A DNA stretch of 64,000 nucleotides. Origin: Rhizobium herbae (lineage in GTDB: Bacteria; Pseudomonadota; Alphaproteobacteria; Rhizobiales; Rhizobiaceae). The stretch covers positions 124,001-188,000 of the forward strand of contig NZ_JAEUAO010000003.1 of assembly GCF_019511375.1 (NCBI RefSeq), in the 5' to 3' direction. Made by a program: the position numbers and the translations under genes. The notes under the pieces are model-generated. The model was not told the origin of the DNA, did no database searches, and saw nothing but the letters and a program-made list of their open reading frames with translations. Below are positions 24,994-33,338 of the stretch, piece after piece (within the stretch, counting starts at the first letter, position 1; each line of letters begins with the position of its first letter).

Positions 24994-25932
24994 TCATTTC
25001 TCCGCTGCCAGAATGTGGCCATTGGCCTGCAGTTCCTGCATTACCGCCAGCAATTCCGCCATCAGATACTCGACGAACAGGCTGGTAGCGGCATCGAGCG
25101 GCGCCCGCGCCCGCGCAAACAGCTTCATCGGCTGGCGGGAATGCGTCTCGGCGATCGGGCGGAACACCAGTTCGCCGCGCCGGCATTCGACGATCACGTC
25201 CAGCGGATTGAGGAGGGTCAGGCCGGTGCCGGATTTGACCAGCTGTTTCAGCATCTCCGAGGCATTGGTTTCCACCACAGGCTCCACCGAAACCGGCAGT
25301 GGCGCCAAGGCCAGATTGATGACATCGCGCAGGCTTGTCCCGGTCTGCGCCAGCACCAGCCGCTCCTGCACGACTTCGGCGAGACTGACTGGACCGGTGC
25401 CTGCCAGCCGGTGTCCAGGCGGTAGCACGACACCAATCGGTACATCGAAATTGGCGAGCGTGCGGATGCCGGGCGTCGCTGGAATATTGAAGCCGAGGCC
25501 GATATCGACTTCGCCGGTCAGCACCGGGTTGACCGTGGTGGAGCCGCCGTCATTGCGCAGTTGGATGCGCACCCGCGGATGCTGCTTAATGAACCTGGCG
25601 ATGATTTCCGGCAACGGCCCGGCGGCAAGCCCCACCGTGGTCACGATCGATACCTTGCCTGCCTGCGGCATCTTCAGGCCGCGAATGCGCGATTCCAGCC
25701 GCTCGTAATTCTTCAGCACGTCACGGATATGCTCGATACAGAGTTCGCCCGCAGCCGTCAGCCTCAGGCCGCGCGGCAACCGCTCGAAGATCGGCACTCC
25801 GATTTCCTCCTCCAGCGCCAGGATTTGGCGGTTGATCGCCGAAGACGCGACATTCAACCGGGCTGCGGCCTTGCGAATCGAGCCGCAACGGGCGATTTCG
25901 TTGATATATTGCAACTTTCGGGAATGCAGCAT
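24994..25932 (-). CDS. LysR family transcriptional regulator
   Basis: This 312-residue protein has an N-terminal winged helix (YINEIARCGSIRKAAARLNV and SSAINRQILALEEEIGVPIF, residues 8-50). A periplasmic-binding-protein-like effector domain follows (about 90-300; starts VSIVTTVGLAAGPLPEII). It is divergent from the ABC transporter operon, with a T-N11-A dyad between them (25988-26004). This is the usual layout for a LysR protein controlling its neighbour and itself. The effector is probably the imported compound or a catabolic intermediate. Confidence 0.93.
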   Translation of the reverse strand: MLHSRKLQYINEIARCGSIRKAAARLNVASSAINRQILALEEEIGVPIFERLPRGLRLTAAGELCIEHIRDVLKNYERLESRIRGLKMPQAGKVSIVTTVGLAAGPLPEIIARFIKQHPRVRIQLRNDGGSTTVNPVLTGEVDIGLGFNIPATPGIRTLANFDVPIGVVLPPGHRLAGTGPVSLAEVVQERLVLAQTGTSLRDVINLALAPLPVSVEPVVETNASEMLKQLVKSGTGLTLLNPLDVIVECRRGELVFRPIAETHSRQPMKLFARARAPLDAATSLFVEYLMAELLAVMQELQANGHILAAEK

Positions 25933-25987
25933 GGGTTCATTCTTCCATCGTTCGCGGACCCGATGTTTTGAACGCAGTCCACGGATA

Positions 25988-26004
25988 GATGCCTAAATGG
26001 CATC
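25988..26004. promoter_or_regulatory. LysR box (T-N11-A dyad) between lysR and the ABC operon
   Basis: GATGCC-TAAAT-GGCATC is a perfect 6-bp inverted repeat. T at 25990 and A at 26002 are 11 bases apart, the classic LysR recognition geometry. It lies 56 bases from the lysR start and 108 bases from the binding-protein start. Confidence 0.7.
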
Positions 26005-26014
26005 AATGCGGACG

Positions 26015-26030
26015 AAATTTGATGCTTTTC
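26015..26030 (+). promoter_or_regulatory. second GATGC element before the ABC operon
   Basis: AAATTTGATGCTTTTC matches AAATTGATGCTTTTC at 24114-24128 apart from one T. It shares the GATGC core with the dyad at 25988-26004 and lies 82 bases before ATG 26112. It could be the activation half-site typical of LysR promoters. Confidence 0.5.
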
Positions 26031-26111
26031 AAAGAGCAAAGCAACCGCTCAAATGGAGAAAATGGGCGATCAATGACGACCGTCTGTTGCATCAAAGGGG
26101 AACGACGCAGA

Positions 26112-27128
26112 ATGCGCAATCTACTGAAATCGAATGCAATTCCCGTCATGGCCGGCCTCGGCGCCCTGGTCGCCGCTTCCACACAGGTCGCCGCTGCCGA
26201 CAAGGTGACCTATGGCACCAACTGGTTGGCACAGGCCGAGCACGGAGGCTTTTACCAGGCGGTTGCCGATGGCACCTATGAAAAATATGGCCTCGACGTC
26301 ACGATCGTGCAGGGCGGACCGAACGCTGCCAACAGCGCGCTGCTGATTTCCGGCAAGATCGATTTTTACATGGGCAGTCCGCAGAGCGAGATTTCCGCCG
26401 TGGAGCAGGGCATCCCGATCGTCGATGTCGCCGCCATTTTCCAGAAGGACCCGCAGGTTCTGCTCGCCCATCCGGATCAGGGCATCGAGAAATTCGAGGA
26501 TCTGGCCAAGCTGCCGACGATCTTCATGGGCAAGGACGGCTACCTCACCTATTTCGAGTGGATGAAGGCGAATTTTCCCGGTTTCAAGGACGAGCAGTAC
26601 AAGCCCTACAATTTCAGCCCGGCGCCGTTTCTTGCAGACAAGCAATCCGCCCAGCAGGGCTATCTGACGTCGGAACCCTACGAAATCGAGAAGCAGGCGG
26701 GCTGGACGCCGAAAGTGTTTCTGCTGGCCGACAGCGGCTATTCGCCCTACTCGACGATGATCACCACGCAGGCATCGCTCGTCGAAACCAAACCGGAACT
26801 GGTGCAGCGTTTCGTCGATGCCTCGATCGAGGGCTGGTACAACTATCTCTACGGCGACAACGCCAAGGCCAATGCGCTGATCAAGACCGACAATCCGGAA
26901 ATGACCGATGGCCAGATCGCCTACTCCATCGCCAAGATGAAGGAATATGGCATCCTGGAATCGGGGGCGGCGCTGGAAAAAGGCATCGGCTGCCTCACCG
27001 AAGAACATTACAAGAAATTCTTTGAAGACGGGGTCGACATGAAGCTCTTCAAGGCCGAAACCGACTACAAGAAGGCCTTCAGCGCGCAGTTTACCTGCAA
27101 GGGCGTCGGAATGGCGCTGAAGAAGTAA
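26112..27128 (+). CDS. ABC transporter substrate-binding protein, NMT1/THI5-like
   Basis: This 338-residue exported protein has a signal peptide MRNLLKSNAIPVMAGLGALV, cleaved near AAA-DKV (about residue 30). The mature start KVTYGTNWLAQAEHGGFYQA is the THI5/SsuA signature of importers for HMP/pyrimidines, sulfonates, nitrate and related small molecules. GGPNAANSALLISGKIDFYM and YLTSEPYEIEKQAG are further family segments. ATG 26112 follows AGGGGAACG. It begins an operon with the ATPase, permease, amidohydrolase, FAD oxidase, NAD(P)H oxidoreductase and RidA. Confidence 0.9.
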   Translation: MRNLLKSNAIPVMAGLGALVAASTQVAAADKVTYGTNWLAQAEHGGFYQAVADGTYEKYGLDVTIVQGGPNAANSALLISGKIDFYMGSPQSEISAVEQGIPIVDVAAIFQKDPQVLLAHPDQGIEKFEDLAKLPTIFMGKDGYLTYFEWMKANFPGFKDEQYKPYNFSPAPFLADKQSAQQGYLTSEPYEIEKQAGWTPKVFLLADSGYSPYSTMITTQASLVETKPELVQRFVDASIEGWYNYLYGDNAKANALIKTDNPEMTDGQIAYSIAKMKEYGILESGAALEKGIGCLTEEHYKKFFEDGVDMKLFKAETDYKKAFSAQFTCKGVGMALKK

Positions 27129-27145
27129 GCCATCGCCAATCATTT

Positions 27146-27168
27146 CCCGCCGCCGGCGCGGCGGCGGG
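27146..27168 (+). terminator. GC-rich hairpin between binding-protein and ATPase genes
   Basis: CCCGCCGCCG (27146-27155), a 3-base loop, then CGGCGGCGGG (27159-27168): a perfect 10-bp stem 17 bases after the binding-protein stop. There is no U-tract. It is more likely a partial terminator or 3'-end stabiliser that raises binding-protein mRNA over the downstream genes. Confidence 0.6.
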
Positions 27169-27184
27169 TCACAAAAACTGTCCA

Positions 27185-28024
27185 ATGGCCGAGACAGCAA
27201 TGAATTTAGCCGAGACGCGCATGCCCGAGCGATCCATCGAGGGACGCAAACGGCCGTTGGTTACCATGACTTCGGTGTCGAAGCGCTTTTCGAGCGGTAC
27301 GCTGGCGCTTTCCGAAATGTCGTTGGTCGTGGAAAGCGGAGAATTCGTCAGCCTGCTGGGCCCGTCGGGGTGCGGCAAATCGACGGCATTGCGCATCATC
27401 GCCGGCCTCGGCGATGCCTCGTCGGGCATGATCGACTGGCCGAGTTCGCGGATCAATTCCCGGGGCTTGCCGGAGGGCGACATCAGCTTCGTCTTTCAGG
27501 AGCCGACGCTGATGCCCTGGCAGACCGTCTTCGGCAATGTCCATCTGCCGCTGAAACTGCGCGGCGTCTCGCAAGCCGCTGCCCGGCCGCGGATCACGGA
27601 GGCGCTTGCCACAGTCGGGCTGCAGGATTTCGCCAACGCCTATCCGCGCGAACTTTCCGGCGGCATGAGGATGCGCGTCTCCATTGCCCGCGCCCTGGTG
27701 ACGAAACCCAAGCTGCTGTTGATGGACGAGCCTTTTGCCGCCCTCGACGAGATCACCCGCCAGAAGCTCAACGACGATGTGCTGCGCCTGTGGAAGCAAA
27801 CAGGCATCACGGTGATCTTCGTTACCCATTCGGTGTTCGAATCTGCCTATCTCTCCAACCGCATCGTGGTCATGAAGGCCCGGCCGGGCCGCGTCCATGC
27901 CGACTTTCCGCTGCACACCAGCCTTGAACGCGACGCCCACTACCGGACATCGGAGGAATATCGCCAGGCCTGCGAAAAGGTCTCGACCGTACTGCTCGGA
28001 GCCATCGGATCGGGAGAGCACTGA
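27185..28024 (+). CDS. ABC transporter ATP-binding protein (SsuB/NrtD/TauB-type)
   Basis: This 279-residue cytoplasmic ATPase has Walker [20 protein letters not shown]-loop ISFVFQEPTLMPWQTV, signature LSGGMRMRVSIARALV, Walker B LLLMDEPFAALDE and H-loop IFVTHSVFESAYLSNR. The family energises importers of nitrate, sulfonate, taurine and pyrimidine type. Its stop overlaps the permease start by one base (TGATG). The first 20 residues before LVTMTSVSKRF are an extension, so a later start is possible. Confidence 0.93.
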   Translation: MAETAMNLAETRMPERSIEGRKRPLVTMTSVSKRFSSGTLALSEMSLVVESGEFVSLLGPSGCGKSTALRIIAGLGDASSGMIDWPSSRINSRGLPEGDISFVFQEPTLMPWQTVFGNVHLPLKLRGVSQAAARPRITEALATVGLQDFANAYPRELSGGMRMRVSIARALVTKPKLLLMDEPFAALDEITRQKLNDDVLRLWKQTGITVIFVTHSVFESAYLSNRIVVMKARPGRVHADFPLHTSLERDAHYRTSEEYRQACEKVSTVLLGAIGSGEH

Positions 28025-28872
28025 TGAGCACGCAAGGCACAGCGCAGGACATCCCAGCCGTCATCTCTCCCTCGTTCCACAACCGTAACCGAGAACTGCT
28101 GCTGCGCATCCTCATACCTCTTGCCGTCCTCGCGACCATGGTGCTGCTCTGGCATATCGGCGTCACGGTTTCCGGGGTTCCACCCTATATCCTGCCAAGT
28201 CCGGTTGCGGTCGCAACGGCACTGGTCACCGATTGGCACACGCTTGCACCGGCACTCTGGGTCACCACCAAGATCACGCTGCTGTCGCTGTTGCTCGCGC
28301 TGGTCGGCGGCGTCGCGTTCGCGATTTTTCTGGTCCAGTCGCGCTGGGTTGAAATTGCCTTCTACCCGATCGCCGTCATCCTGCAGGTCACCCCGATCGT
28401 CGCGATCTCGCCGCTGATCCTGATCTATGCGCCCTCGACGCAGGTGGCGCTGCTGATCTGCGCCTTCCTTGTCGCCTTCTTCCCGATCCTGTCCAACATG
28501 GTGCAGGGGCTGAAGAGCGTCGATCATAACCTTTTGAACCTGTTCGATCTCTACGGCGCCTCGCGGTGGCAGGCGTTGCTCTATCTGAAGCTTCCGGCAT
28601 CCCTGCCGTATTTCATGACCGGGCTTCGCATCGGCGGCGGATTGGCGCTGATCGCCGCCGTCGTCGCCGAATTCGCGGCGGGCTCGGCCGGCGCCGGTTC
28701 CGGTCTCGCCTTCCGGCTGCTCGAAGCCCAGTACCGGATGAATATTCCGCGGCTGTTTGCCGCCCTGATCCTCCTGTCGCTGCTCGGCGTGGCGATCTTC
28801 GCGCTGACCTCCTTCATCTCATGGCTGAGCCTGCATCGCTGGCACGAGAGCAGCCTGAAAAGGGAAAACTGA
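28024..28872 (+). CDS. ABC transporter permease (SsuC/TauC-type)
   Basis: This 282-residue inner-membrane protein has about six hydrophobic helices, starting at ILIPLAVLATMVLLWHIGV. The EAA loop reads NLFDLYGASRWQALLYLKLP, with the conserved G-A-S-x-W-Q pattern that contacts the ATPase. It is coupled on both sides by one-base stop/start overlaps. With 26112 and 27185 it forms a complete importer. Confidence 0.92.
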   Translation: MSTQGTAQDIPAVISPSFHNRNRELLLRILIPLAVLATMVLLWHIGVTVSGVPPYILPSPVAVATALVTDWHTLAPALWVTTKITLLSLLLALVGGVAFAIFLVQSRWVEIAFYPIAVILQVTPIVAISPLILIYAPSTQVALLICAFLVAFFPILSNMVQGLKSVDHNLLNLFDLYGASRWQALLYLKLPASLPYFMTGLRIGGGLALIAAVVAEFAAGSAGAGSGLAFRLLEAQYRMNIPRLFAALILLSLLGVAIFALTSFISWLSLHRWHESSLKREN

Positions 28873-30185
28873 TGCAGAGCCCCTTTCTTTCCCTGCCGGA
28901 GGCTCCGCTTTTCGCGCTCAGCAATGCCACCGTTCCGGTAGTCGCGGTGACCGCACCGATTGGTCCGGGCATCGAAGGGCTGGCGTCCGTCGATATCGTG
29001 ATTTCCAACGGCAAGATCGGCACTATCCTGCCCGCAGGCACCGCTCCAGCGCAACTGCCAAAGGCTGATTTGCGCCAGGGCATGGTCTGGCCGTGCTTTG
29101 CCGACATGCACACCCATCTCGACAAGGGCCATATCTGGCCGCGCCGCCCCAACCCGGACGGGACCTTCATGGGCGCGCTCGACAATGTCCGCATCGACCG
29201 GGAGGCCAACTGGTCGGCATCCGACGTGAGGGCACGGATGGAATTTTCATTGCGCTCGGCATATGCGCACGGCACTCACCTGATCCGCACCCATCTCGAT
29301 TCCCTTGCGCCACAGCACCGCATTTCCTTCGAAGTCTTCTCCGAGGTCCGCGAAGCCTGGAAGGACCGGATCGCACTGCAGGCCGTCGCCCTGTTTCCAC
29401 TCGACCAGATTTTCGATACGCCATTTTTTGGTGATCTTGTCTCTGTCATCAAGGAGCACAAGGGCCTGCTTGGCGGCGTCACCTACATGATGCCGGATCT
29501 GGAGGAGCGCCTCGATCGCCTGTTCCGCACAGCCGAGCATAACGGCTTCGACATCGACCTGCATGTCGATGAGACCGAAGAAAAACAGGTCCTGACACTG
29601 AAAATCATCGCCGAGGCCAAACTGCGCCATGGCTTCGAAGGCGCCGTCACCGTCGGTCATTGCTGCTCGCTCGCCCGCCAGGACGAGGAGGTTGCAAAAA
29701 CCACGATCGACCTCGTCGCCCGTGCCGGCATCTCCGTTGTGTCGCTGCCGATGTGCAACATGTACCTGCAGGACCGCTATCCGGGCCGCACGCCGCGCTG
29801 GCGCGGGGTGACGCTGTTTCACGAGCTGGCGGCAGCGGGCGTCGCCACTGCCGTTTCGTCCGACAATACCCGCGATCCCTTCTATGCCTATGGCGACATG
29901 GACCCGGTCGAAGTCTTTCGCGAGGCGGTGCGCATCCTGCATCTCGACCACCCGCTGACGGATGCCGCCCGCGTGATCACCACCTCGCCCGCCGATATTC
30001 TCGGCCGCCCGGACCTTGGCCGCATTGCCGTCGGCGGCCCCGCCGATCTCGTCCTCTTCGGCGCTCGCCGCTGGAGCGAATTCCTTTCCCGTCCGCAGGC
30101 CGACCGCATCGTTATGCGGAATGGCATGGGCATCGACCGCAGCCTGCCGGATTACCGCGAACTCGACCCGATCCTTGGAGCATGA
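28872..30185 (+). CDS. cytosine-deaminase-like amidohydrolase
   Basis: This 437-residue metal-dependent amidohydrolase has its metal ligands in FADMHTHLDKGH (H-x-H), DLHVDETEEKQV and AVTVGHCCSLARQDEE, and the catalytic Asp in AVSSDNTRDPFYAYGD. The H-x-H-L-D-K-G-H and S-D-N-x-R-D-P motifs are those of bacterial cytosine deaminase (CodA) and relatives that act on pyrimidine, isocytosine and creatinine rings. The first 60 residues include a small beta domain. ATG 28872 overlaps the permease stop by one base, so longer frames are excluded. Ring deamination or opening of the imported heterocycle is likely; the substrate is unknown. Confidence 0.9.
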   Translation: MQSPFLSLPEAPLFALSNATVPVVAVTAPIGPGIEGLASVDIVISNGKIGTILPAGTAPAQLPKADLRQGMVWPCFADMHTHLDKGHIWPRRPNPDGTFMGALDNVRIDREANWSASDVRARMEFSLRSAYAHGTHLIRTHLDSLAPQHRISFEVFSEVREAWKDRIALQAVALFPLDQIFDTPFFGDLVSVIKEHKGLLGGVTYMMPDLEERLDRLFRTAEHNGFDIDLHVDETEEKQVLTLKIIAEAKLRHGFEGAVTVGHCCSLARQDEEVAKTTIDLVARAGISVVSLPMCNMYLQDRYPGRTPRWRGVTLFHELAAAGVATAVSSDNTRDPFYAYGDMDPVEVFREAVRILHLDHPLTDAARVITTSPADILGRPDLGRIAVGGPADLVLFGARRWSEFLSRPQADRIVMRNGMGIDRSLPDYRELDPILGA

Positions 30186-30186
30186 C

Positions 30187-31593
30187 ATGCCCGACTATGC
30201 AGCCATCAAGAAGGAACTCGAAGGCATCACCATCGAGGACAATCCGGCGCTGGTGCGCCAGAAGAGCCGCGACTTCTACTGGTATTCTCCGATCCTGAAG
30301 GCCCAGCTTGAGAATGTCACCGGCGACCTCGTCGTCTCACCGAAGAGCGAGGAAGAGGTCATCCGCACCCTGAAGGTCGCCTACGCGCATGGGGCGCCCG
30401 TGACACCGCGCGGCGCCGGCACCGGCAATTACGGCCAGGCCATGCCGCTGTCTGGCGGCATCATTCTCAATCTGGCCGGCATGGACAAGGTCAGGTCCAT
30501 CCATCCCGGCCGGGTTGTCTGCGAGCCCGGGGTCGTGATGGCGGATCTCGACAGGCAGACAAGGGCCCATTCCGGTCAGGAACTGCGCTTCCATCCCTCG
30601 ACTGCCCGAACCGCAACCATCGGCGGCTTCGTCGCCGGTGGTTCCGGAGGCGTGGGCTCGATCACCTGGGGCGGGCTTCGCGACCTCGGCAATATTCTCC
30701 GCCTTCGCGTCGTCACGATGGAAGCAGACCCGCAGGTGCTGGACCTCACAGGCTGGGATTTGCAGAAGGTCAGCCATGCCTACGGCACCAACGGCATCAT
30801 AACCGAAGTCGAAATGCCGCTCGCCCCGGCCTATGACTGGGTGGACGTTCTGGTCGGCTATGACGACTTCATGGATGCCGTCCGTTTTTCCGATGCGCTC
30901 AGCCATATGAACGGCCTGCTGCTGAAGGAAGTGGCGCCGATCGCAGCCCCCATCCCTTATGACTACTTCAGCCGCCACAAGTCCTTTCTGCGTGACCGCA
31001 ACCAGTCGGTCGTGGTGATCATGATCGCGCCGCATGCGATGGATCCGTTCACCGCCTTCGTCGCCCAGCAGAAGGGCGAGATCCTGTTCCGCTCCGACAG
31101 GGTCGAGAGCATGAAGGGCATCCCGCATGCCTATGAACTTGCCTGGAACCACACGACGCTGCGGGCGATGAAGGTCGATCCGAACTCAACCTATCTACAG
31201 GTGCAATACCCAAGCCCCGATCACGTCGCCAAGGTCGGAAAACTCGTGGAAATTTTTGGCGATGAAGTGCCGGGGCATCTCGAGTTCATCAAGTTCGATG
31301 CGGCCATTCAGTGTTCCGGCCTGCCGCTGGTGCGTTATTCCACCGAAGCGAGGCTGGAGGAGATCATCCGCATCCATGAAGACAATGGCTGCCCGGTCTT
31401 CAATCCGCATCGCTACACGCTGGAAGAAGGCGGCATGAAGCAGACGGACACGACCCAGCTCGCCTTCAAGAAGCAGACCGACCCCAAGGGGCTGCTCAAC
31501 CCCGGCAAGATGATCGCCTGGGACAATCCGGATTTCGACTTTACCGCTGGCAAGAACTACCTCTTCCCCGGCCTTGCGGCACTGGGGGTCTGA
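30187..31593 (+). CDS. FAD-binding oxidase (PCMH/VAO-type)
   Basis: This 468-residue flavoprotein starts MPDYAAIKKELEGITIEDNP. The PCMH FAD domain (about 55-230) contains VTPRGAGTGNYGQAMPLSGG, the pyrophosphate loop, and ATIGGFVAGGSGGVGSITWG. The C-terminal substrate domain ends with LNPGKMIAWDNPD, a usual closing motif (G-x-x-N-P-G-K) of glycolate-oxidase/VAO relatives. It should oxidise a carbon-hydroxyl or carbon-nitrogen bond on the pathway intermediate. It lies 1 bp after the amidohydrolase and overlaps the next start by one base. Confidence 0.9.
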   Translation: MPDYAAIKKELEGITIEDNPALVRQKSRDFYWYSPILKAQLENVTGDLVVSPKSEEEVIRTLKVAYAHGAPVTPRGAGTGNYGQAMPLSGGIILNLAGMDKVRSIHPGRVVCEPGVVMADLDRQTRAHSGQELRFHPSTARTATIGGFVAGGSGGVGSITWGGLRDLGNILRLRVVTMEADPQVLDLTGWDLQKVSHAYGTNGIITEVEMPLAPAYDWVDVLVGYDDFMDAVRFSDALSHMNGLLLKEVAPIAAPIPYDYFSRHKSFLRDRNQSVVVIMIAPHAMDPFTAFVAQQKGEILFRSDRVESMKGIPHAYELAWNHTTLRAMKVDPNSTYLQVQYPSPDHVAKVGKLVEIFGDEVPGHLEFIKFDAAIQCSGLPLVRYSTEARLEEIIRIHEDNGCPVFNPHRYTLEEGGMKQTDTTQLAFKKQTDPKGLLNPGKMIAWDNPDFDFTAGKNYLFPGLAALGV

Positions 31594-32174
31594 TGCGTGT
31601 CCTGCTGTTGCACTCCCACCCGGTCGAAGAAAGCTTCGGCGGCGCACTGCACAGGCTCACTCGCGAGAGCCTGCAGGCAGCGGGTCACGAAGTCGATGAC
31701 TGCAATCTCTATGCGGAAGGGTTCGATCCTGTCCTGTCGCGCCACGACCGCCTAGTCTATCACGACCATCCGGAAAACACAGCGCTGGTGAAGGACTATT
31801 GCGACCGGCTTTTGGCCGCGCAGGCGCTGGTCATCGTCACGCCGGTGTGGAATTTCGGCTTTCCGGCGATCCTCAAAGGCTATTTCGATCGCGTCTGGCT
31901 GCCGGGCATTTCCTTCGAGTTGGTGGATGGCAAGGTCCAGTCGCGGCTGCGCCACATCCGAAAGCTCGGCGCGGTGATGACCTATGGCGCGACGCCGTTC
32001 CGGGCATTCGTGGCCGGTAACCCGCCGAAGAAAATCGTCAAGCGGGTGCTGCGCGCCCAGATCAATCCGTGGTCGCCGGTGACTTTTCTTGCCCACTACG
32101 ACATGAACAATTGCACGGAGGAGACCCGGGCGCGCTTCATGGCGAAGGTGAAGGCAAAGATGGAAAGGTTCTAA
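31593..32174 (+). CDS. NAD(P)H-dependent oxidoreductase, flavodoxin-fold (MdaB/KefF-like)
   Basis: This 193-residue protein starts MRVLLLHSHPVEESFGGALH. It is a quinone-reductase-type flavodoxin fold: HSHPVEESFGGALH is the flavin phosphate loop, and TPVWNFGFPAILKGYFDRVW is the family hallmark (P-x-W-x-x-x-x-P-A-x-L-K-G-x-x-D). It probably supplies or accepts electrons for the adjacent FAD oxidase, or reduces the heterocycle directly. Its ATG overlaps the stop of the oxidase gene. Confidence 0.9.
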   Translation: MRVLLLHSHPVEESFGGALHRLTRESLQAAGHEVDDCNLYAEGFDPVLSRHDRLVYHDHPENTALVKDYCDRLLAAQALVIVTPVWNFGFPAILKGYFDRVWLPGISFELVDGKVQSRLRHIRKLGAVMTYGATPFRAFVAGNPPKKIVKRVLRAQINPWSPVTFLAHYDMNNCTEETRARFMAKVKAKMERF

Positions 32175-32179
32175 GGGGA

Positions 32180-32575
32180 ATGTCGGAAAAGACCGTGATC
32201 AATCCCCCCTCTATCCGCCGACCTTTCGGCAACTACAGTCATGGCCTCCTTGTGCCGCCAGGCAATAGCCTGCTGGTGACTTCCGGACAATTGGGCATCG
32301 GTCGCGACGACCTCGTTCCGCCCGACGTGACAGCGCAAGCCGAACTCTGCTTCGAAGCGATCGGCGCCATCCTGTCCGACGCCGGCATGAGCTTCGCCGA
32401 CGTCATCCGCATCAACGGCTTCGTCACGAAACGGGAGGACTTTCCAGCCTATATGGCGGTCCGCGACCGTTATACGCGCGCTCCGAAACCGGTGTCGACG
32501 TTGATCATCGTCAGCGGCTTCACCCGGCCGGAATTCCTGGTCGAGGTGGAAGTAACCGCCGCAAAGATTTTGTGA
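32180..32575 (+). CDS. RidA family protein (enamine/imine deaminase)
   Basis: This 131-residue protein starts MSEKTVINPPSIRRPFGNYS. The RidA/YjgF core is visible in NSLLVTSGQLGIG and DVIRINGFVTKREDFPAYMA, and ends TRPEFLVEVEVTAAKI; the usual Arg is replaced in the R-P-x-x-L-V-E-V-E pattern. Such proteins hydrolyse reactive imines or enamines and accompany pyrimidine-degradation (Rut) and similar pathways. AAGGGG lies at the ATG and the spacing to the previous gene is 5 bp. It is the last gene of the operon. Confidence 0.88.
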   Translation: MSEKTVINPPSIRRPFGNYSHGLLVPPGNSLLVTSGQLGIGRDDLVPPDVTAQAELCFEAIGAILSDAGMSFADVIRINGFVTKREDFPAYMAVRDRYTRAPKPVSTLIIVSGFTRPEFLVEVEVTAAKIL

Positions 32576-32614
32576 GAACGGCCATGGGCTAGCGGGAGCT
32601 GGAATTTTCCGGGG

Positions 32615-32795
32615 TCAAGGCTCAACTCGGCGGGGTGCCGATGAGCCGTTCATGAGCGAAATCGGCACCTTGTTGTTGCCGATCGCGCTGTGTGGCCGGA
32701 ACTCGTTATAGTCTCTACGCCAATCCTCCATCTTCAAGCGCGTCGTCAAGGCTCATGAATCAGTGAGCGTTCAGGCACAGGGCGCGGTTCCAAGA
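32615..32795 (-). pseudogene. IS3-family transposase (OrfB) C-terminal remnant
   Basis: The minus strand reads KMEDWRRDYNEFRPHSAIGN then KVPISLMNG to a stop at 32615-32617. This is the characteristic C-terminus of IS3-family (IS407-like) transposases. Upstream CLNAH is followed by TGA where W is expected, then FMSLDDA in a frame shifted relative to KMEDW. So there is both a nonsense change and a frameshift, and nothing recognisable remains further upstream. No terminal inverted repeats were found. Confidence 0.75.
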
Positions 32796-32873
32796 AAAGT
32801 ATCTCTGAGTCCATATCGCTTCCGTTATCCTCGGTTGTTGAGGTTCGACCTGGCCACCAATGGCCCCTGGAGC

Positions 32874-33338
32874 TCAGCTCGCTTCGGGCCCGCGCAGGCT
32901 GGCAAGAAAATGGTCGATCCCGGACTGTGCACAGTCGCTATCCTGGGCGGGCGTCCCGGAACTGACGCCGATGGCGCCGACGACGTCGCCGTCCACCACG
33001 ACGGGAATCCCACCAGCCACCACCATGAGCCGCCCGCCGATTGCTGAATTGATGCCGAACGCCGGTTTTCCGGGCTGACTTGCCTCCCAGTAACTTTCCG
33101 TCGTGCGCTTGGCACCAGCGGCAGTAAATGCCTTGTCCTGCGCGATGATCGTGCTGGTTACCTTCCCGCCGTCCATGCGTTCGAACGCGATGAGCTGCCC
33201 CGACTCGTCCGTCACCGCGATACACATCGGCACCCCAATTTCGTGAGCGCGTTCACGGGCGCCAGCGATAAGCATGCGGGCGTCGGAAAGACTCAATCTT
33301 CTGATCGTCAACAAAACTGTAGCTCCTCTGGATTTCAT
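32874..33338 (-). CDS. GlcG/HbpS family protein
   Basis: This 154-residue protein resembles GlcG/HbpS (DUF336): LSLSDARMLIAGARERAHEI, then VAVTDESGQLIAF-like VPMCIAVTDESGQLIAFERM, and a C-terminal GGIPVVVDGDVVGAIGVSSG with the family G-G-x-P-x-x-x-x-G-x-x-x-G-A-I-G-V-S motif. Members bind haem or cobalamin-type cofactors or accompany glycolate and diol catabolism; the role here is uncertain. Its ATG overlaps the ROK kinase stop by 4 bases, so it closes the minus-strand sugar operon. Confidence 0.88.
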   Translation of the reverse strand: MKSRGATVLLTIRRLSLSDARMLIAGARERAHEIGVPMCIAVTDESGQLIAFERMDGGKVTSTIIAQDKAFTAAGAKRTTESYWEASQPGKPAFGINSAIGGRLMVVAGGIPVVVDGDVVGAIGVSSGTPAQDSDCAQSGIDHFLASLRGPEAS

